Shown here one piece after another: positions 24,012 through 33,748 of a stretch of DNA of 64,000 nucleotides (the first letter of the stretch is position 1; each line of letters opens with the position of its first letter). Under the pieces are notes generated by a model. It saw only the letters and a program-made list of their open reading frames with translations, did not search any database and was not told the origin of the DNA. Source of the stretch: Burkholderia sp. D-99 (GTDB lineage Bacteria; Pseudomonadota; Gammaproteobacteria; Burkholderiales; Burkholderiaceae); assembly GCF_011605345.1 (NCBI RefSeq), contig NZ_JAAOXM010000002.1, positions 1,426,001 through 1,490,000 of the forward strand. Reading direction: 5' to 3'. A program made the translations under genes and the position numbers.

Positions 24012-25430
24012 ATGACGACGGCGAACCGCAAGAAGATCCTGCTCAACGCGTTCAACATGAACTGCGTCGGGCACATCAACCACGGGCTGTGGACGCATCC
24101 GCGCGACCGCTCCGCGCACTACACCGATCTCGACTACTGGGCCGACCTCGCGAAAACGCTCGAACGCGGCAAGTTCGACGGGATCTTCCTCGCCGACATC
24201 GTCGGCGTGTACGACGTGTTCGGCGGCGGCCCCGATGCCGCGCTGCGCGAATCGGTACAGGTGCCCGTCAACGATCCGCTGCTGCTCGTGCCGGCGATGG
24301 CGCAGGTCACGAAGCATCTCGGCTTCGGCGTGACCGCGAACCTCACCTACGAGCCGCCTTACCTGTTCGCACGCCGCACGTCGACGCTCGATCACCTGAC
24401 GAAAGGGCGCGTGGGCTGGAACATCGTCACCGGCTATCTCGACAGCGCCGCGCGCGGCATGGGCCTCGCGCAGCAGATCGGCCACGACGACCGCTACGCG
24501 CGCGCGGACGACTACATGGACGTCGTCTACAAGCTGTGGGAGCAGAGCTGGGACGACGACGCGGTGATCCGCGATGCGCAGGCGCGCGTGTTCGCGCAGC
24601 CGGGCAAGGTGCGGCGCGTGAAGCACGACGGGCCGTTCTATTCGATCGACGCGATCCACCTGAGCGAGCCGTCGCTGCAGCGCACGCCGGTGCTGTACCA
24701 GGCCGGGGCGTCCGCGCGCGGCGTCGAGTTCGCGGGTCGTCATGCCGAATGCGTGTTCGTGAATGGCCAAAGCAAGGCCGCCGCGCGTGCGGCGGCGCTC
24801 GACATCCGTGCGGCTGCCGCGCGGCAGGGGCGCGACCCGGCATCGATCAGGATCTTCGCGGGCGTGAGCGTAGTGACGGCGGAGACCGAGCTGCTCGCAC
24901 GAGAGAAGTTCGACGAATACCGGCGCTATGCGAGCCCGGAAGCAGGCCTCGCGCATTTCGCGAGCTCGACTGGCATCGACTTCGCGAAGTACGGCCTCGA
25001 CGAGCCGATCTCGTATGTGAAGACCGACTCGATCCAGTCGGCCGTCGACGCGATCTCGCGCAAGAGCACGGCCGGCACGTGGACCGTGCGCCGCATGCTC
25101 GAACAGATGTCGCTCGGCGGGCGCTATGCGCCGATCGTCGGCTCGCCGTCGCAGGTCGCGGACGAACTGCAGTCGTGGATCGACGAGACAGGCATCGACG
25201 GTTTCAACCTGACGCGCACCGTGATGCCGGAGTCGTTCGAGGATTTCGTCGACTGGGTCGTGCCCGAGCTGCAGAACCGCGGCGTCTACAAGGAAGACTA
25301 CGATCCCGCGCCGACGCTGCGCGAGAAGCTGTTCGGCGCGGGCCCGCGCCTGCCCGCGTGGCACACGGGCGCGCAGTACCGGCCGGCCGCCGCGCCGGCA
25401 ACGGAACCCGCGCATCCCGCGCATGCCTGA
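24012..25430 (+). CDS. FMNH2-dependent monooxygenase (NtaA/SnaA/DszA family)
   Basis: A 472-residue luciferase-like monooxygenase of the NtaA/SnaA/DszA(SoxA) group. The start (KKILLNAFNMNCVGHINHGLW), DLAKTLERGKFDGIFLADIVGVYDVF and FARRTSTLDHLTKGRVGWNIVTGY are family hallmarks. These enzymes need reduced FMN from a separate reductase, and none is encoded in the cluster. Members act on nitrilotriacetate, sulfones and other organosulfur compounds. An AGGCGGG ribosome site lies four bases before the ATG, so initiation may be modest. It sits between the binding protein (13 bases) and the ATPase gene (18 bases). Confidence 0.88.
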   Translation: MTTANRKKILLNAFNMNCVGHINHGLWTHPRDRSAHYTDLDYWADLAKTLERGKFDGIFLADIVGVYDVFGGGPDAALRESVQVPVNDPLLLVPAMAQVTKHLGFGVTANLTYEPPYLFARRTSTLDHLTKGRVGWNIVTGYLDSAARGMGLAQQIGHDDRYARADDYMDVVYKLWEQSWDDDAVIRDAQARVFAQPGKVRRVKHDGPFYSIDAIHLSEPSLQRTPVLYQAGASARGVEFAGRHAECVFVNGQSKAAARAAALDIRAAAARQGRDPASIRIFAGVSVVTAETELLAREKFDEYRRYASPEAGLAHFASSTGIDFAKYGLDEPISYVKTDSIQSAVDAISRKSTAGTWTVRRMLEQMSLGGRYAPIVGSPSQVADELQSWIDETGIDGFNLTRTVMPESFEDFVDWVVPELQNRGVYKEDYDPAPTLREKLFGAGPRLPAWHTGAQYRPAAAPATEPAHPAHA

Positions 25431-25448
25431 ACGTGACGGAGCGAAGCG

Positions 25449-26636
25449 ATGACGCAATTGTTCGATACGCTGGGTTTCATCGACGCATCGGCCGCGCGTG
25501 CCGGTGCCGCTGCCGCGACGCGTGACGCAGCGGCCGTGTCGGCCGAATCGGCCAGCGGCGCCGCCGTGTCGCTGGAGCAGGTCGGCAAGGTGTTCGCAAC
25601 GCAGCGCGGCCAGGCCGCCGCGCTGCGCGACGTGACGCTCGACGTGCGGCGCGGTGAGGTCTTCGGGATCATCGGCCGCAGCGGCGCCGGGAAGTCGACG
25701 CTGCTGCGGCTCGTGAACGGGCTCGAACGGCCGAGCTCGGGCCGCGTGCGCGTGCAGGGCGTCGACGTCGGTGCGCTCGACGAAGACGGGCTCGTCGCGC
25801 TGCGCCGCCGCACCGGCATGGTGTTCCAGCATTTCAACCTGCTGTCCGCGAAGACGGTGTTCGAGAACGTCGCGCTGCCGCTGAAGATCGCCGGCGTGCC
25901 GAAGGCCGAGCGCGTGCGCAAGGTCGAGGCGCTGCTCGAACTCGTCGGGCTGGCCGCGAAACGCGACGCATATCCGGCCAGCCTGTCGGGCGGGCAGAAG
26001 CAGCGCGTCGGCATTGCCCGCGCGCTCGTGCACGATCCCGAGGTGCTGCTGTGCGACGAGGCGACCTCGGCGCTCGATCCGGAGACGACGCAGTCGATCC
26101 TCGCGCTGCTCGCCGACATCAACCGCCGCCTCGGGCTGACGATCGTGCTGATCACGCACGAGATGGAAGTGATCCGCGCGGTGTGCGATACGGTCGCGGT
26201 GATCGAACAGGGCGAAGTCGTCGAAACGGGCCCCGTGTGGCGCGTGTTCGGCGATCCGCGCCACGGCGCGACGCGCGCGCTGCTCAGCACGCTCGTGCAC
26301 GACCTGCCGGCCGAACTGGCCGCGCGCGTGCAGCCGTTGCCCGAGCAGGCCGCGTTGCCTGAAGGCGCGCAAGTCGTGCTCGACGTTCGCTATACGGGCG
26401 AGAGCGGCGGCGAGCCGGATGTCGGCGCGCTCGCGGCGGCGCTCGGCGGCTCCGTGCGGTTCCTGCACGGTGGGATCGAGCGCATCCAGGGGCATGCGCA
26501 AGGGCGGCTCGTGATCGCGGCAGCACCGCGCGTGGATGATGCTGACCAATCGCTGGCCCGCGGCGGCGCGGTGGCCGCACTGCTCGAACGCGCGCGCCGC
26601 CACGCGAATCACGCGGAGGTGCTCGGCTATGTTTGA
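25449..26636 (+). CDS. metN: MetN-type ABC transporter ATPase
   Basis: A 395-residue ATPase. After an unusual Ala-rich leader of about 37 residues come Walker A (GRSGAGKST), the Q-loop (MVFQHFNLL), signature ([15 protein letters not shown]) and Walker B ([13 protein letters not shown]), then the H-loop (LITHEM). The C-terminal part, about 300-395, corresponds to the NIL domain that lets methionine inhibit MetN importers. Its stop overlaps the permease start by 8 bases. Together with the MetQ-like and MetI-like proteins it forms an importer, probably for a methionine-like sulfur compound given the monooxygenase neighbours. Confidence 0.9.
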   Translation: MTQLFDTLGFIDASAARAGAAAATRDAAAVSAESASGAAVSLEQVGKVFATQRGQAAALRDVTLDVRRGEVFGIIGRSGAGKSTLLRLVNGLERPSSGRVRVQGVDVGALDEDGLVALRRRTGMVFQHFNLLSAKTVFENVALPLKIAGVPKAERVRKVEALLELVGLAAKRDAYPASLSGGQKQRVGIARALVHDPEVLLCDEATSALDPETTQSILALLADINRRLGLTIVLITHEMEVIRAVCDTVAVIEQGEVVETGPVWRVFGDPRHGATRALLSTLVHDLPAELAARVQPLPEQAALPEGAQVVLDVRYTGESGGEPDVGALAAALGGSVRFLHGGIERIQGHAQGRLVIAAAPRVDDADQSLARGGAVAALLERARRHANHAEVLGYV

Positions 26637-27285
26637 CCTCTGGTGGCCCGAACTGCTCGACGCGATTCGCGACACGCTGTCGATGGTCGCTGCGTCGGCC
26701 GCGATCGCGGCGCTGATCGGCATCCCGCTCGCGGTGATCCTCGTGACGACCGCGCCCGGCGGCATCTACGCGCGGCGCGGCGTGAACGCGGTGCTCGGCG
26801 CGCTCGTCAACGTGTTCCGCTCGACGCCGTTCATCATCCTGCTTGTCGCGCTGCTGCCGTTCACGCGCGTGCTGATCGGCACGACGATCGGCGTATGGGC
26901 GGCCGTCGTGCCGCTGTCGATCGCCGCGATCCCGTTCTTCGCGCGGATCGCCGAGGTCAGCCTGCGTGAAGTCGATCGCGGGCTGATCGAGGCCGCGCTC
27001 GCGATGGGCGCGAAGCGCCGCCACATCGTCTGGCACGTGCTGCTGCCCGAAGCGCTGCCCGGCATGCTCGGCGGCTTCACCATTACCGTCGTCGCGCTGA
27101 TCGGCTCGACCGCGATGGCGGGCGCCGTCGGCGCGGGCGGGCTCGGCGACCTCGCGATCCGCTACGGCTATCAGCGTTTCGACACGACCGTCATGGTGAC
27201 CGTGATCGTGATCCTGATCGCACTCGTTTCGGCCGTGCAAATCACGGGCGACCGCCTGGTCCGACGCGTGACCCGGCGTACCTGA
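26629..27285 (+). CDS. metI: MetI-type ABC transporter permease
   Basis: A 218-residue inner-membrane permease with five helices of the MetI family. It has the typical start ([15 protein letters not shown]), the [15 protein letters not shown] segment and the EAA loop ([27 protein letters not shown]). It translates from an ATG overlapping the end of the ATPase gene, so the two are translationally coupled. It is the channel of the importer formed with the ATPase and the MetQ-like binding protein. Confidence 0.92.
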   Translation: MFDLWWPELLDAIRDTLSMVAASAAIAALIGIPLAVILVTTAPGGIYARRGVNAVLGALVNVFRSTPFIILLVALLPFTRVLIGTTIGVWAAVVPLSIAAIPFFARIAEVSLREVDRGLIEAALAMGAKRRHIVWHVLLPEALPGMLGGFTITVVALIGSTAMAGAVGAGGLGDLAIRYGYQRFDTTVMVTVIVILIALVSAVQITGDRLVRRVTRRT

Positions 27286-27340
27286 GCGACGCCACAAGCG
27301 TCCGCTCGCCTTATCAACGATCCTGAGAGACCGATACATC

Positions 27341-28183
27341 ATGACTTTGCCCATCGGCGCGCCGCGCGAATGGAACGGACAATTCGAGGAAGCGCTGTTT
27401 CTCGACGTGGCGCGACGCCATCGTCCGGGCTTCCCGGCCAAGCTGGTCACGCCGCCGCGCGAGCCGCGCAATGACGACGAGCTGGCCGCCGTCGCCGACT
27501 ACTACACGAAGATGGCATCGCACGACCTGTTCATCGTGCAGGTCGTCGCGAAGGCGATCGACACGCTGTTCCGCGACGATCCGCATTTCCAGCTGATCCT
27601 GTCGCGCCAGCTCGGCGACGACGGCGCACACGCGGTGATCGGCCGCGAGCGCGTGACCGAACTGACGGGGCGCGATCCGCTGCCGGAAGTCGACCGGCTC
27701 GTCGCCGCGCACTGGGCGCGCATCGGCGATATCGCGGTGCGCGACGTCGCGGGCTTTCTCGCGTTCGAGTGGCATTACGAGCTGCACATCCTCGCGAAGC
27801 TGTGGATCCAGCGCAAGACCGGCCGTATCGGCGACAGCGCGATGCGCGAGCATGGCGAGAACCGGATCCGGCCGGACGAGGAGTGGCATCGCGTGCAGAT
27901 CGTCCAGTGGTGGTTCGACACGTTGAAGGCGCTGCCGGCGGCCGAGCGCGACGCGCTGATCGATCGCGTGATCGCGGCCGACGAGGAAACACAGGCGCGG
28001 CTCGACGGTTATCTGCACGACGAGTATGCGCACACCGCGCACGTGTTCGGTGCGGATATCGCCGACTACCGCGCGATCTACGACGACTGGCGGCGCGAGA
28101 TCCTGGCGCGGCTGACCGGCCGCCGGCTCGACGCGCTCGTGCCGCTGTCGGGTGAAGCCGTCGAACAGGAAGCCCTCGCATGA
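27341..28183 (+). CDS. Unrecognised protein of the organosulfur cluster
   Basis: A 280-residue soluble protein with no signal peptide or membrane segment. I do not recognise the family. It is mostly helical by eye and rich in acidic residues and His. Clusters such as FEWHYELH (about 142-149), RPDEEWHRVQ (about 177-186) and DEYAHTAHVFGAD (about 228-240) could bind a di-metal or flavin centre, as in ferritin-like or heme-oxygenase-like oxidases. This is inference only. It lies between the permease gene (55 bases) and an acyl-CoA dehydrogenase-like monooxygenase gene whose start overlaps its stop (ATGA), so it is part of the same operon and pathway. Confidence 0.6.
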   Translation: MTLPIGAPREWNGQFEEALFLDVARRHRPGFPAKLVTPPREPRNDDELAAVADYYTKMASHDLFIVQVVAKAIDTLFRDDPHFQLILSRQLGDDGAHAVIGRERVTELTGRDPLPEVDRLVAAHWARIGDIAVRDVAGFLAFEWHYELHILAKLWIQRKTGRIGDSAMREHGENRIRPDEEWHRVQIVQWWFDTLKALPAAERDALIDRVIAADEETQARLDGYLHDEYAHTAHVFGADIADYRAIYDDWRREILARLTGRRLDALVPLSGEAVEQEALA

Positions 28184-29391
28184 ACGATCCACGCGGCCCG
28201 GCAACATTCGCGCCGGATTCCCGTGCGCGCGCGTTTGACCGCGATGCGCTGGCGCGTGCGATCGACGCGCTGCGCACGACCGCCGCCGCCCGCGACCGCG
28301 CGGGCGGTCATGCGGCGCAGGAGAAACAGTGGCTCGCCGACGCGGGCCTGCTGACGCTTGCGGTGCCGCGTGCATTCGGCGGGCAGGACGCCGCGTGGCC
28401 CGAGATCTACGAGGCGATCCGGCGGATCGCGCGTGTCGACAGTGCGCTCGCGCATCTCGTCGGGTTCCAGTGCCTGCAGGTGGTGAGCGTCGACGTGTGG
28501 GGCAGCGCCGCGCAGCGCGAACGCTATCTGCGCGGCACGGTCGAGCACGGCTGGTGGTGGGGCAATGCGGTCAATCCGCTCGACACGCGGCTCGTGGCCA
28601 CGGCGACGCCCGACGGCGGCTACCGGCTCGACGGCGTGAAGGGCTTCTGTTCCGGCACGCGCGGCTCGCAGCGCATGACGGTGTCCGCGCACGATCCGGA
28701 CACCGGCCGCACCGTGTTCGGCGTGGTGCCGACCGATCGCGCGGGGATCACGGTCAACGAAGACTGGGATCCGATCGGCCAGCGCCAGACCGACAGCGGC
28801 AGCGTGCGCTTCGACGGCGTGACGCTCGCGCCGGACGAGGTGCTGCACCGCTCCGAAGCGCCGCCGACACCGCGCGCGACGCTGCGCACGCTCGTGTCGC
28901 AGCTCGTGCTGACGAACCTGTTCGTCGGGCTCGCGGAAGGCGCGCTGGCGGAAGCGCGCGACTACGTGCTGAAGCATGGTCGCCCTTGGATACAGTCGGA
29001 TGTCGCACAGGCGAGCGACGATCCGTACACGCTGCAGCGCTTCGGCGACATGCGCGTGCGGGCGCTCGCCGCGGCGGCGCTGGCCGATCGCGCGGCCGCT
29101 GCGTTACAGCACGCTTGGGCGCAACAGGATGCGCTGACGGCGGACGAGCGCGCCGAGGCGGCGCTCGCGGTATCGGAGGCGAAGATCGTCGCGCAGCGCG
29201 CGGCGCTCGACAACGGCGAGGCGCTGTTCGATGCATGCGGCGCGCGTGCGACGGCCGCGTCGCTCGGGCTCGACCGCTTCTGGCGGAACGCGCGCACGCA
29301 TACGCTGCACGATCCGCTCGATTACCGGCTGCGCGATGTGGGCCGGTTCGCGTTGGCGGGCGAACTGCCGCCGGCGTCGCTCTATACGTAA
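28180..29391 (+). CDS. Acyl-CoA dehydrogenase-fold flavin monooxygenase (DszC/SfnB-like)
   Basis: A 403-residue protein of the acyl-CoA dehydrogenase fold, closest in pattern to the DszC/SfnB/nitroalkane-oxidase-like group of sulfur scavenging enzymes. It shows GGHAAQEKQWLADAGLL and VPRAFGGQDA near the N-terminus and LARVDSALAHLVGFQ in the helical part. The central beta-domain carries GVKGFCSGTRGSQ, and near the C-terminus are DACGARAT and FWRNARTHTLHDP, where the His-Asp-Pro ending is common in DszC types. It overlaps the preceding gene by 4 bases and ends the six-gene run. With the NtaA-type enzyme it gives two FMNH2-dependent steps, which may release sulfite from an organosulfur compound. 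Confidence 0.85.
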   Translation: MNDPRGPATFAPDSRARAFDRDALARAIDALRTTAAARDRAGGHAAQEKQWLADAGLLTLAVPRAFGGQDAAWPEIYEAIRRIARVDSALAHLVGFQCLQVVSVDVWGSAAQRERYLRGTVEHGWWWGNAVNPLDTRLVATATPDGGYRLDGVKGFCSGTRGSQRMTVSAHDPDTGRTVFGVVPTDRAGITVNEDWDPIGQRQTDSGSVRFDGVTLAPDEVLHRSEAPPTPRATLRTLVSQLVLTNLFVGLAEGALAEARDYVLKHGRPWIQSDVAQASDDPYTLQRFGDMRVRALAAAALADRAAAALQHAWAQQDALTADERAEAALAVSEAKIVAQRAALDNGEALFDACGARATAASLGLDRFWRNARTHTLHDPLDYRLRDVGRFALAGELPPASLYT

Positions 29392-29407
29392 GCGGGCGCG
29401 CGCCGGG

Positions 29408-30217
29408 TCATTGATCGCCGGGAGGCGTGCCTTCCGGCGGCGCCGCTGCCGGCGCGGGCTGGGCGGCCAGCGGCGCGCTGCCTTCCGTTCCCGCGCGCCG
29501 GTACGACGCCAGTTCGTTCGAATAGCGCGCGGTGCGCACGCCGTTCGTGTCGTAGTACTCCTCGACCGACTTCACCCAGCGCCCGACCGCCGGCACATAC
29601 CAGAACGCCTTGTAGGTCTTGCCGGTCTGTTCCGCCGTGCCGTTGTTGCGGCTTTGCATCACGATCGTCGAGCCATTCACGTTGCGGGACACGCCGGACG
29701 TGATCGACTGCCCCGGTGCACCTTGCGCCTTCCACGTGCCTTCGGCCTCGATCTTGATCGCATCGAATTTCCCGCCCTGCACCGTGACCGTGTCGGGGCC
29801 GACGACCTTGTAATGCGTGTCGTACGCTTCCGACGCGTGTTGCGGATTCGGGTGCGACTCGGAATAACTGATCGCCCAGGTCTTGCCGACCGTCAGCGGA
29901 AACGCGAGCGGGCGGTTCACCACGGTTTCCGTGCCGTTGACGCTGCGCGCCCGGCTCCAGTCCGCGTCGACGATCAATTCGCGCGGCGCTTGCGTCGTGC
30001 CGCTTTGCCGGGTTTCGACGTAGATGTGCCCGGGTGTCGTGCGCTGCACGGAAATCTCGTCACGCGACTGGCGCCAGCCGTTTGGGCCGAGTTCGACGGT
30101 GTTGATGTAGGTCCAGGTATCGCCGGGCTTCAGCGTCGGGGCTGCGATGGATTGGGCGAGCGCGAGGCAGGGCAGCGCGGCGCAGAGTGACAGCGCGGAC
30201 AGTATTTTCTTGTTCAT
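29408..30217 (-). CDS. Exported protein of unknown function
   Basis: A 269-residue protein with a signal peptide (about 1-22, ending LALAQ). The mature part is beta-rich (LKPGDTWTYINTVELGPNG, then TVQGGKFDAIKIEAEG, later WYVPAVGRWVKSVEEYY) and ends in a Pro/Ala-rich tail of about 35 residues. The W-Y-P-..G-R-W-V pattern occurs in periplasmic proteins of unknown role. I do not recognise a named family. It is convergent with the monooxygenase cluster (16 bases apart) and is probably not part of it. Its promoter region adjoins the zinc operon's. Confidence 0.65.
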   Translation of the reverse strand: MNKKILSALSLCAALPCLALAQSIAAPTLKPGDTWTYINTVELGPNGWRQSRDEISVQRTTPGHIYVETRQSGTTQAPRELIVDADWSRARSVNGTETVVNRPLAFPLTVGKTWAISYSESHPNPQHASEAYDTHYKVVGPDTVTVQGGKFDAIKIEAEGTWKAQGAPGQSITSGVSRNVNGSTIVMQSRNNGTAEQTGKTYKAFWYVPAVGRWVKSVEEYYDTNGVRTARYSNELASYRRAGTEGSAPLAAQPAPAAAPPEGTPPGDQ

Positions 30218-30357
30218 CGTGTGGGGAGTCGGCCAACGGTCTCGCCGGCAAGCTTATCAACCACACCTTTCAATCGGCATGCCACGTGCGGTGCGGATGC
30301 CGCCGTCCGTTCGTGCGAAAGCGATGCCTCGCGACCGATCTGCTGGACGCCCGAAAT

Positions 30358-30388
30358 GATATGTTATATCGTTGCGATACAATGTATC
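30358..30388. promoter_or_regulatory. Zur-type operator of the zinc-sparing operon
   Basis: GATATGTTATATCG-TTG-CGATACAATGTATC is a 31-base inverted repeat with 11 of 14 positions paired and a perfect TATCG-TTG-CGATA core. The GTTATAT stretch resembles the Zur box of Gram-negative bacteria. It ends 37 bases before the COG0523 GTPase gene that heads a classic zinc-starvation gene set. Confidence 0.8.
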
Positions 30389-30425
30389 ACTCGATGATCG
30401 TCCACGTCCCTTCCGGAATCGCCCG

Positions 30426-31634
<1,209 letters not shown>

Positions 31635-31692
31635 CCTGAACGCGCTTCCTGCATCGATCCGGATGGAGAAGGCGCTCCACCGGATCCCGAGC

Positions 31693-32613
31693 ATGAACGC
31701 ACCTCTTCCCGATGTTTCCCTGACCGATGCCGCGCCGGGCCGCCGCCCGCTCGAATGGGTCGGCATGCAGGGCATCGACCTGCCCGTTGCGGTGGCCGAG
31801 CCCGGCTGCCGCCGCGACGTGCATGCACGCGCCGACGTGCAGGTCGACCTTCCCGCGCCGCACGTGAAGGGCATCCACATGTCGCGGCTGTACCGGCTGC
31901 TCGACGGGCTCGGCGATGGTGCGGCGCTGTCGCCGGCCGGCCTCCGGCATGTGCTGCATGCGATGGTCGACAGCCATCGCGACTGCGACACGCGCAGTGC
32001 GCGGCTACGGCTGCGCTTCGACCTGCTGGCGCGCCGCGCCGCGCTGGTGACTGACGGGCTCGCCGGGTGGAAGGCCTATCCGGTTCGGATCGACGCGACG
32101 TTGACCGACTTCGGGTTCGAGTTGCGCACGGAGGTGACGGTCGTCTATTCGTCGACGTGCCCGTGCTCGGCCGCGCTGTCGCGGCACTGGATCGAGCAGG
32201 CGTTCCTGGCTGCGTTCGGCCGCGACGATCGCGTGGAACCGGAGGCGGTCGCCGCGTGGCTGAAACGCCATGCGACGGCGGCCACGCCGCACAGCCAGCG
32301 TAGCGAAGCCGTCGTCAGCGTCGGGCTGCCGGCCGATGGCGCGACGCTGGGGCTGATCGACCTGATCGATCGCATCGAGCACGCGCTCGGCACGCCGGTG
32401 CAGACGGCCGTCAAGCGCGCGGACGAGCAGGCGTTCGCGGTGCTGAACGGCGGGAACCTGATGTTCGTCGAGGATGCCGCACGCCGTGTCCAGGCCGCGC
32501 TCGACGGCCGCCATGCGAACCCGCGCGTGCACGTGCGCCATCTGGAAAGCCTGCATCCGCACGATGCGGTGGCCTGGGCCGCGCCGGTTCGCGAAGGCGC
32601 CGACGCATGCTGA
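31693..32613 (+). CDS. folE2: GTP cyclohydrolase FolE2 (type IB)
   Basis: A 306-residue GTP cyclohydrolase of the FolE2 type, which makes 7,8-dihydroneopterin triphosphate for folate. FolE2 can use metals other than zinc and replaces zinc-dependent FolE under zinc limitation. Motifs seen are [20 protein letters not shown], the conserved STCPCSA with the metal-ligand Cys, HSQRSEAVV and [20 protein letters not shown]. The start at 31693 is where family similarity begins; an in-frame ATG at 31663 is an alternative. Its end overlaps the next gene by 7 bases. Confidence 0.93.
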   Translation: MNAPLPDVSLTDAAPGRRPLEWVGMQGIDLPVAVAEPGCRRDVHARADVQVDLPAPHVKGIHMSRLYRLLDGLGDGAALSPAGLRHVLHAMVDSHRDCDTRSARLRLRFDLLARRAALVTDGLAGWKAYPVRIDATLTDFGFELRTEVTVVYSSTCPCSAALSRHWIEQAFLAAFGRDDRVEPEAVAAWLKRHATAATPHSQRSEAVVSVGLPADGATLGLIDLIDRIEHALGTPVQTAVKRADEQAFAVLNGGNLMFVEDAARRVQAALDGRHANPRVHVRHLESLHPHDAVAWAAPVREGADAC

Positions 32614-33185
32614 TCCGCAAGTTGTTCCGGTTCGAGAACGCGCACGTGGTGCGCGGCTGCAGCACGCGGCGCTGCTCGCATTCGATCCATGGTCATTCGT
32701 ATCGTGTCGAGCTGTTGCTCGAAGCGCATGCGCTGGACCACGGGCAGATGATCTACGACTTCGGGCTGCTCAAGGGCGACGTGCGCGACCTGATCGACGC
32801 GTTCGACCATGCGGTGACGCTGTGGTCGGATGACGATCCGAGCTATGTCGAGAGCATGCGCCGGAATTCCGAGCGCTGGGTGCTGCTGCCCGTGTCGCCG
32901 AGCGCCGAGCAGTTCTCGCGCGTGTTGTTTCGCCTCGTCGATGCGGCGCTGTCCTGCACGCGCATGTCGAACGGCGAAGCCGACGTGCGGCTGCATTCGA
33001 TCATCGTTCACGAGACCGAAACCGGTTACGCGCAGTGTTTTCGCGACGATGCGTTCAACCCGCGCATGGGCCGCATCGACCTGGACGACATCGTGTTCGC
33101 GCCGGCCATCGCCGGGCAGTGGTGCGATCCGGGCCTGTTCGAGCGGATCAAGCGCGGTCGCTCCATTTCAACGCAGGAATCCTGA
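32607..33185 (+). CDS. 6-pyruvoyl-tetrahydropterin synthase-like (QueD family)
   Basis: A 192-residue member of the PTPS/QueD family, which acts on dihydroneopterin triphosphate in queuosine or pterin synthesis. Metal-binding His residues are visible (FENAHVV and HGHSY), and a Cys precedes HGH by four residues (CSHSIHGH) where the usual spacing is three. FDHAVTLW and [11 protein letters not shown] are also typical. It is longer than standard QueD (about 120 residues), with an insert around 80-110. Such divergent copies occur in Zur-controlled operons, where they may back up the zinc-dependent housekeeping enzyme. It overlaps folE2 and, by one base, the next gene. Confidence 0.82.
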   Translation: MLIRKLFRFENAHVVRGCSTRRCSHSIHGHSYRVELLLEAHALDHGQMIYDFGLLKGDVRDLIDAFDHAVTLWSDDDPSYVESMRRNSERWVLLPVSPSAEQFSRVLFRLVDAALSCTRMSNGEADVRLHSIIVHETETGYAQCFRDDAFNPRMGRIDLDDIVFAPAIAGQWCDPGLFERIKRGRSISTQES

Positions 33186-33745
33186 TGATCAGAAAAAATC
33201 CGCGCGGCGACCTGCCGCAGATACATCCGAGTGCATTCGTCGATCCGACCGCCATTCTGTGCGGGCTCGTGATCGTCGAGGAGAACGTGTTCATCGGCCC
33301 GTACGCGGTGATCCGCGCCGACGAAACGGACGACGGCGGCCGGATCGCGCCGATCGTGATCGGAGCGCATTCGAACATCCAGGACGGCGTGGTGATCCAT
33401 TCGAAGTCGGGCGCGAGCGTCACCATCGGCCAGCACACGTCGATTGCGCACCGCGCGATCGTCCACGGGCCGTGCAAGGTCGGCAACGGCGTGTTCGTCG
33501 GCTTCAACAGCGTGCTGTTCAACTGCACCATCGACGACGGCTGCGTGGTGCGCTACAACGCCGTCGTCGACGGCTGCCACCTGCCGCCGGGTTTCTACGT
33601 GCGCTCGACCGAGCGCATCGGGCCGGAAACCGATCTCGCCGCCTTGCCGCAGGTGACGGCCGACGCGAGCGACTTCTCCGAGGACGTCGCTCGCACGAAC
33701 AATGCGCTGGTGCTGGGCTACAAGCACATCCAGAACGAGTTCTGA
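33185..33745 (+). CDS. Gamma-class carbonic anhydrase-like hexapeptide protein
   Basis: A 186-residue left-handed beta-helix protein of the gamma-carbonic anhydrase family, with repeated hexapeptide turns. The three metal His of this class are visible in VVIH, IAHRA and IVHG. Gamma enzymes can use iron or cobalt, so one in a zinc-starvation operon may replace a zinc beta- or alpha-class enzyme. The start overlaps the previous stop by one base (TGATG), and the dihydroorotase-like gene follows after 3 bases. Activity is inferred. Confidence 0.85.
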   Translation: MIRKNPRGDLPQIHPSAFVDPTAILCGLVIVEENVFIGPYAVIRADETDDGGRIAPIVIGAHSNIQDGVVIHSKSGASVTIGQHTSIAHRAIVHGPCKVGNGVFVGFNSVLFNCTIDDGCVVRYNAVVDGCHLPPGFYVRSTERIGPETDLAALPQVTADASDFSEDVARTNNALVLGYKHIQNEF

Positions 33746-33748
33746 GTC

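Noticed and set aside
23916..26765. A 949-codon open frame on the minus strand
   Set aside because: It lies opposite the metQ/ntaA/metN genes, is full of His/Arg/Gln as expected for an antisense frame of GC-rich coding DNA, and has no family likeness.
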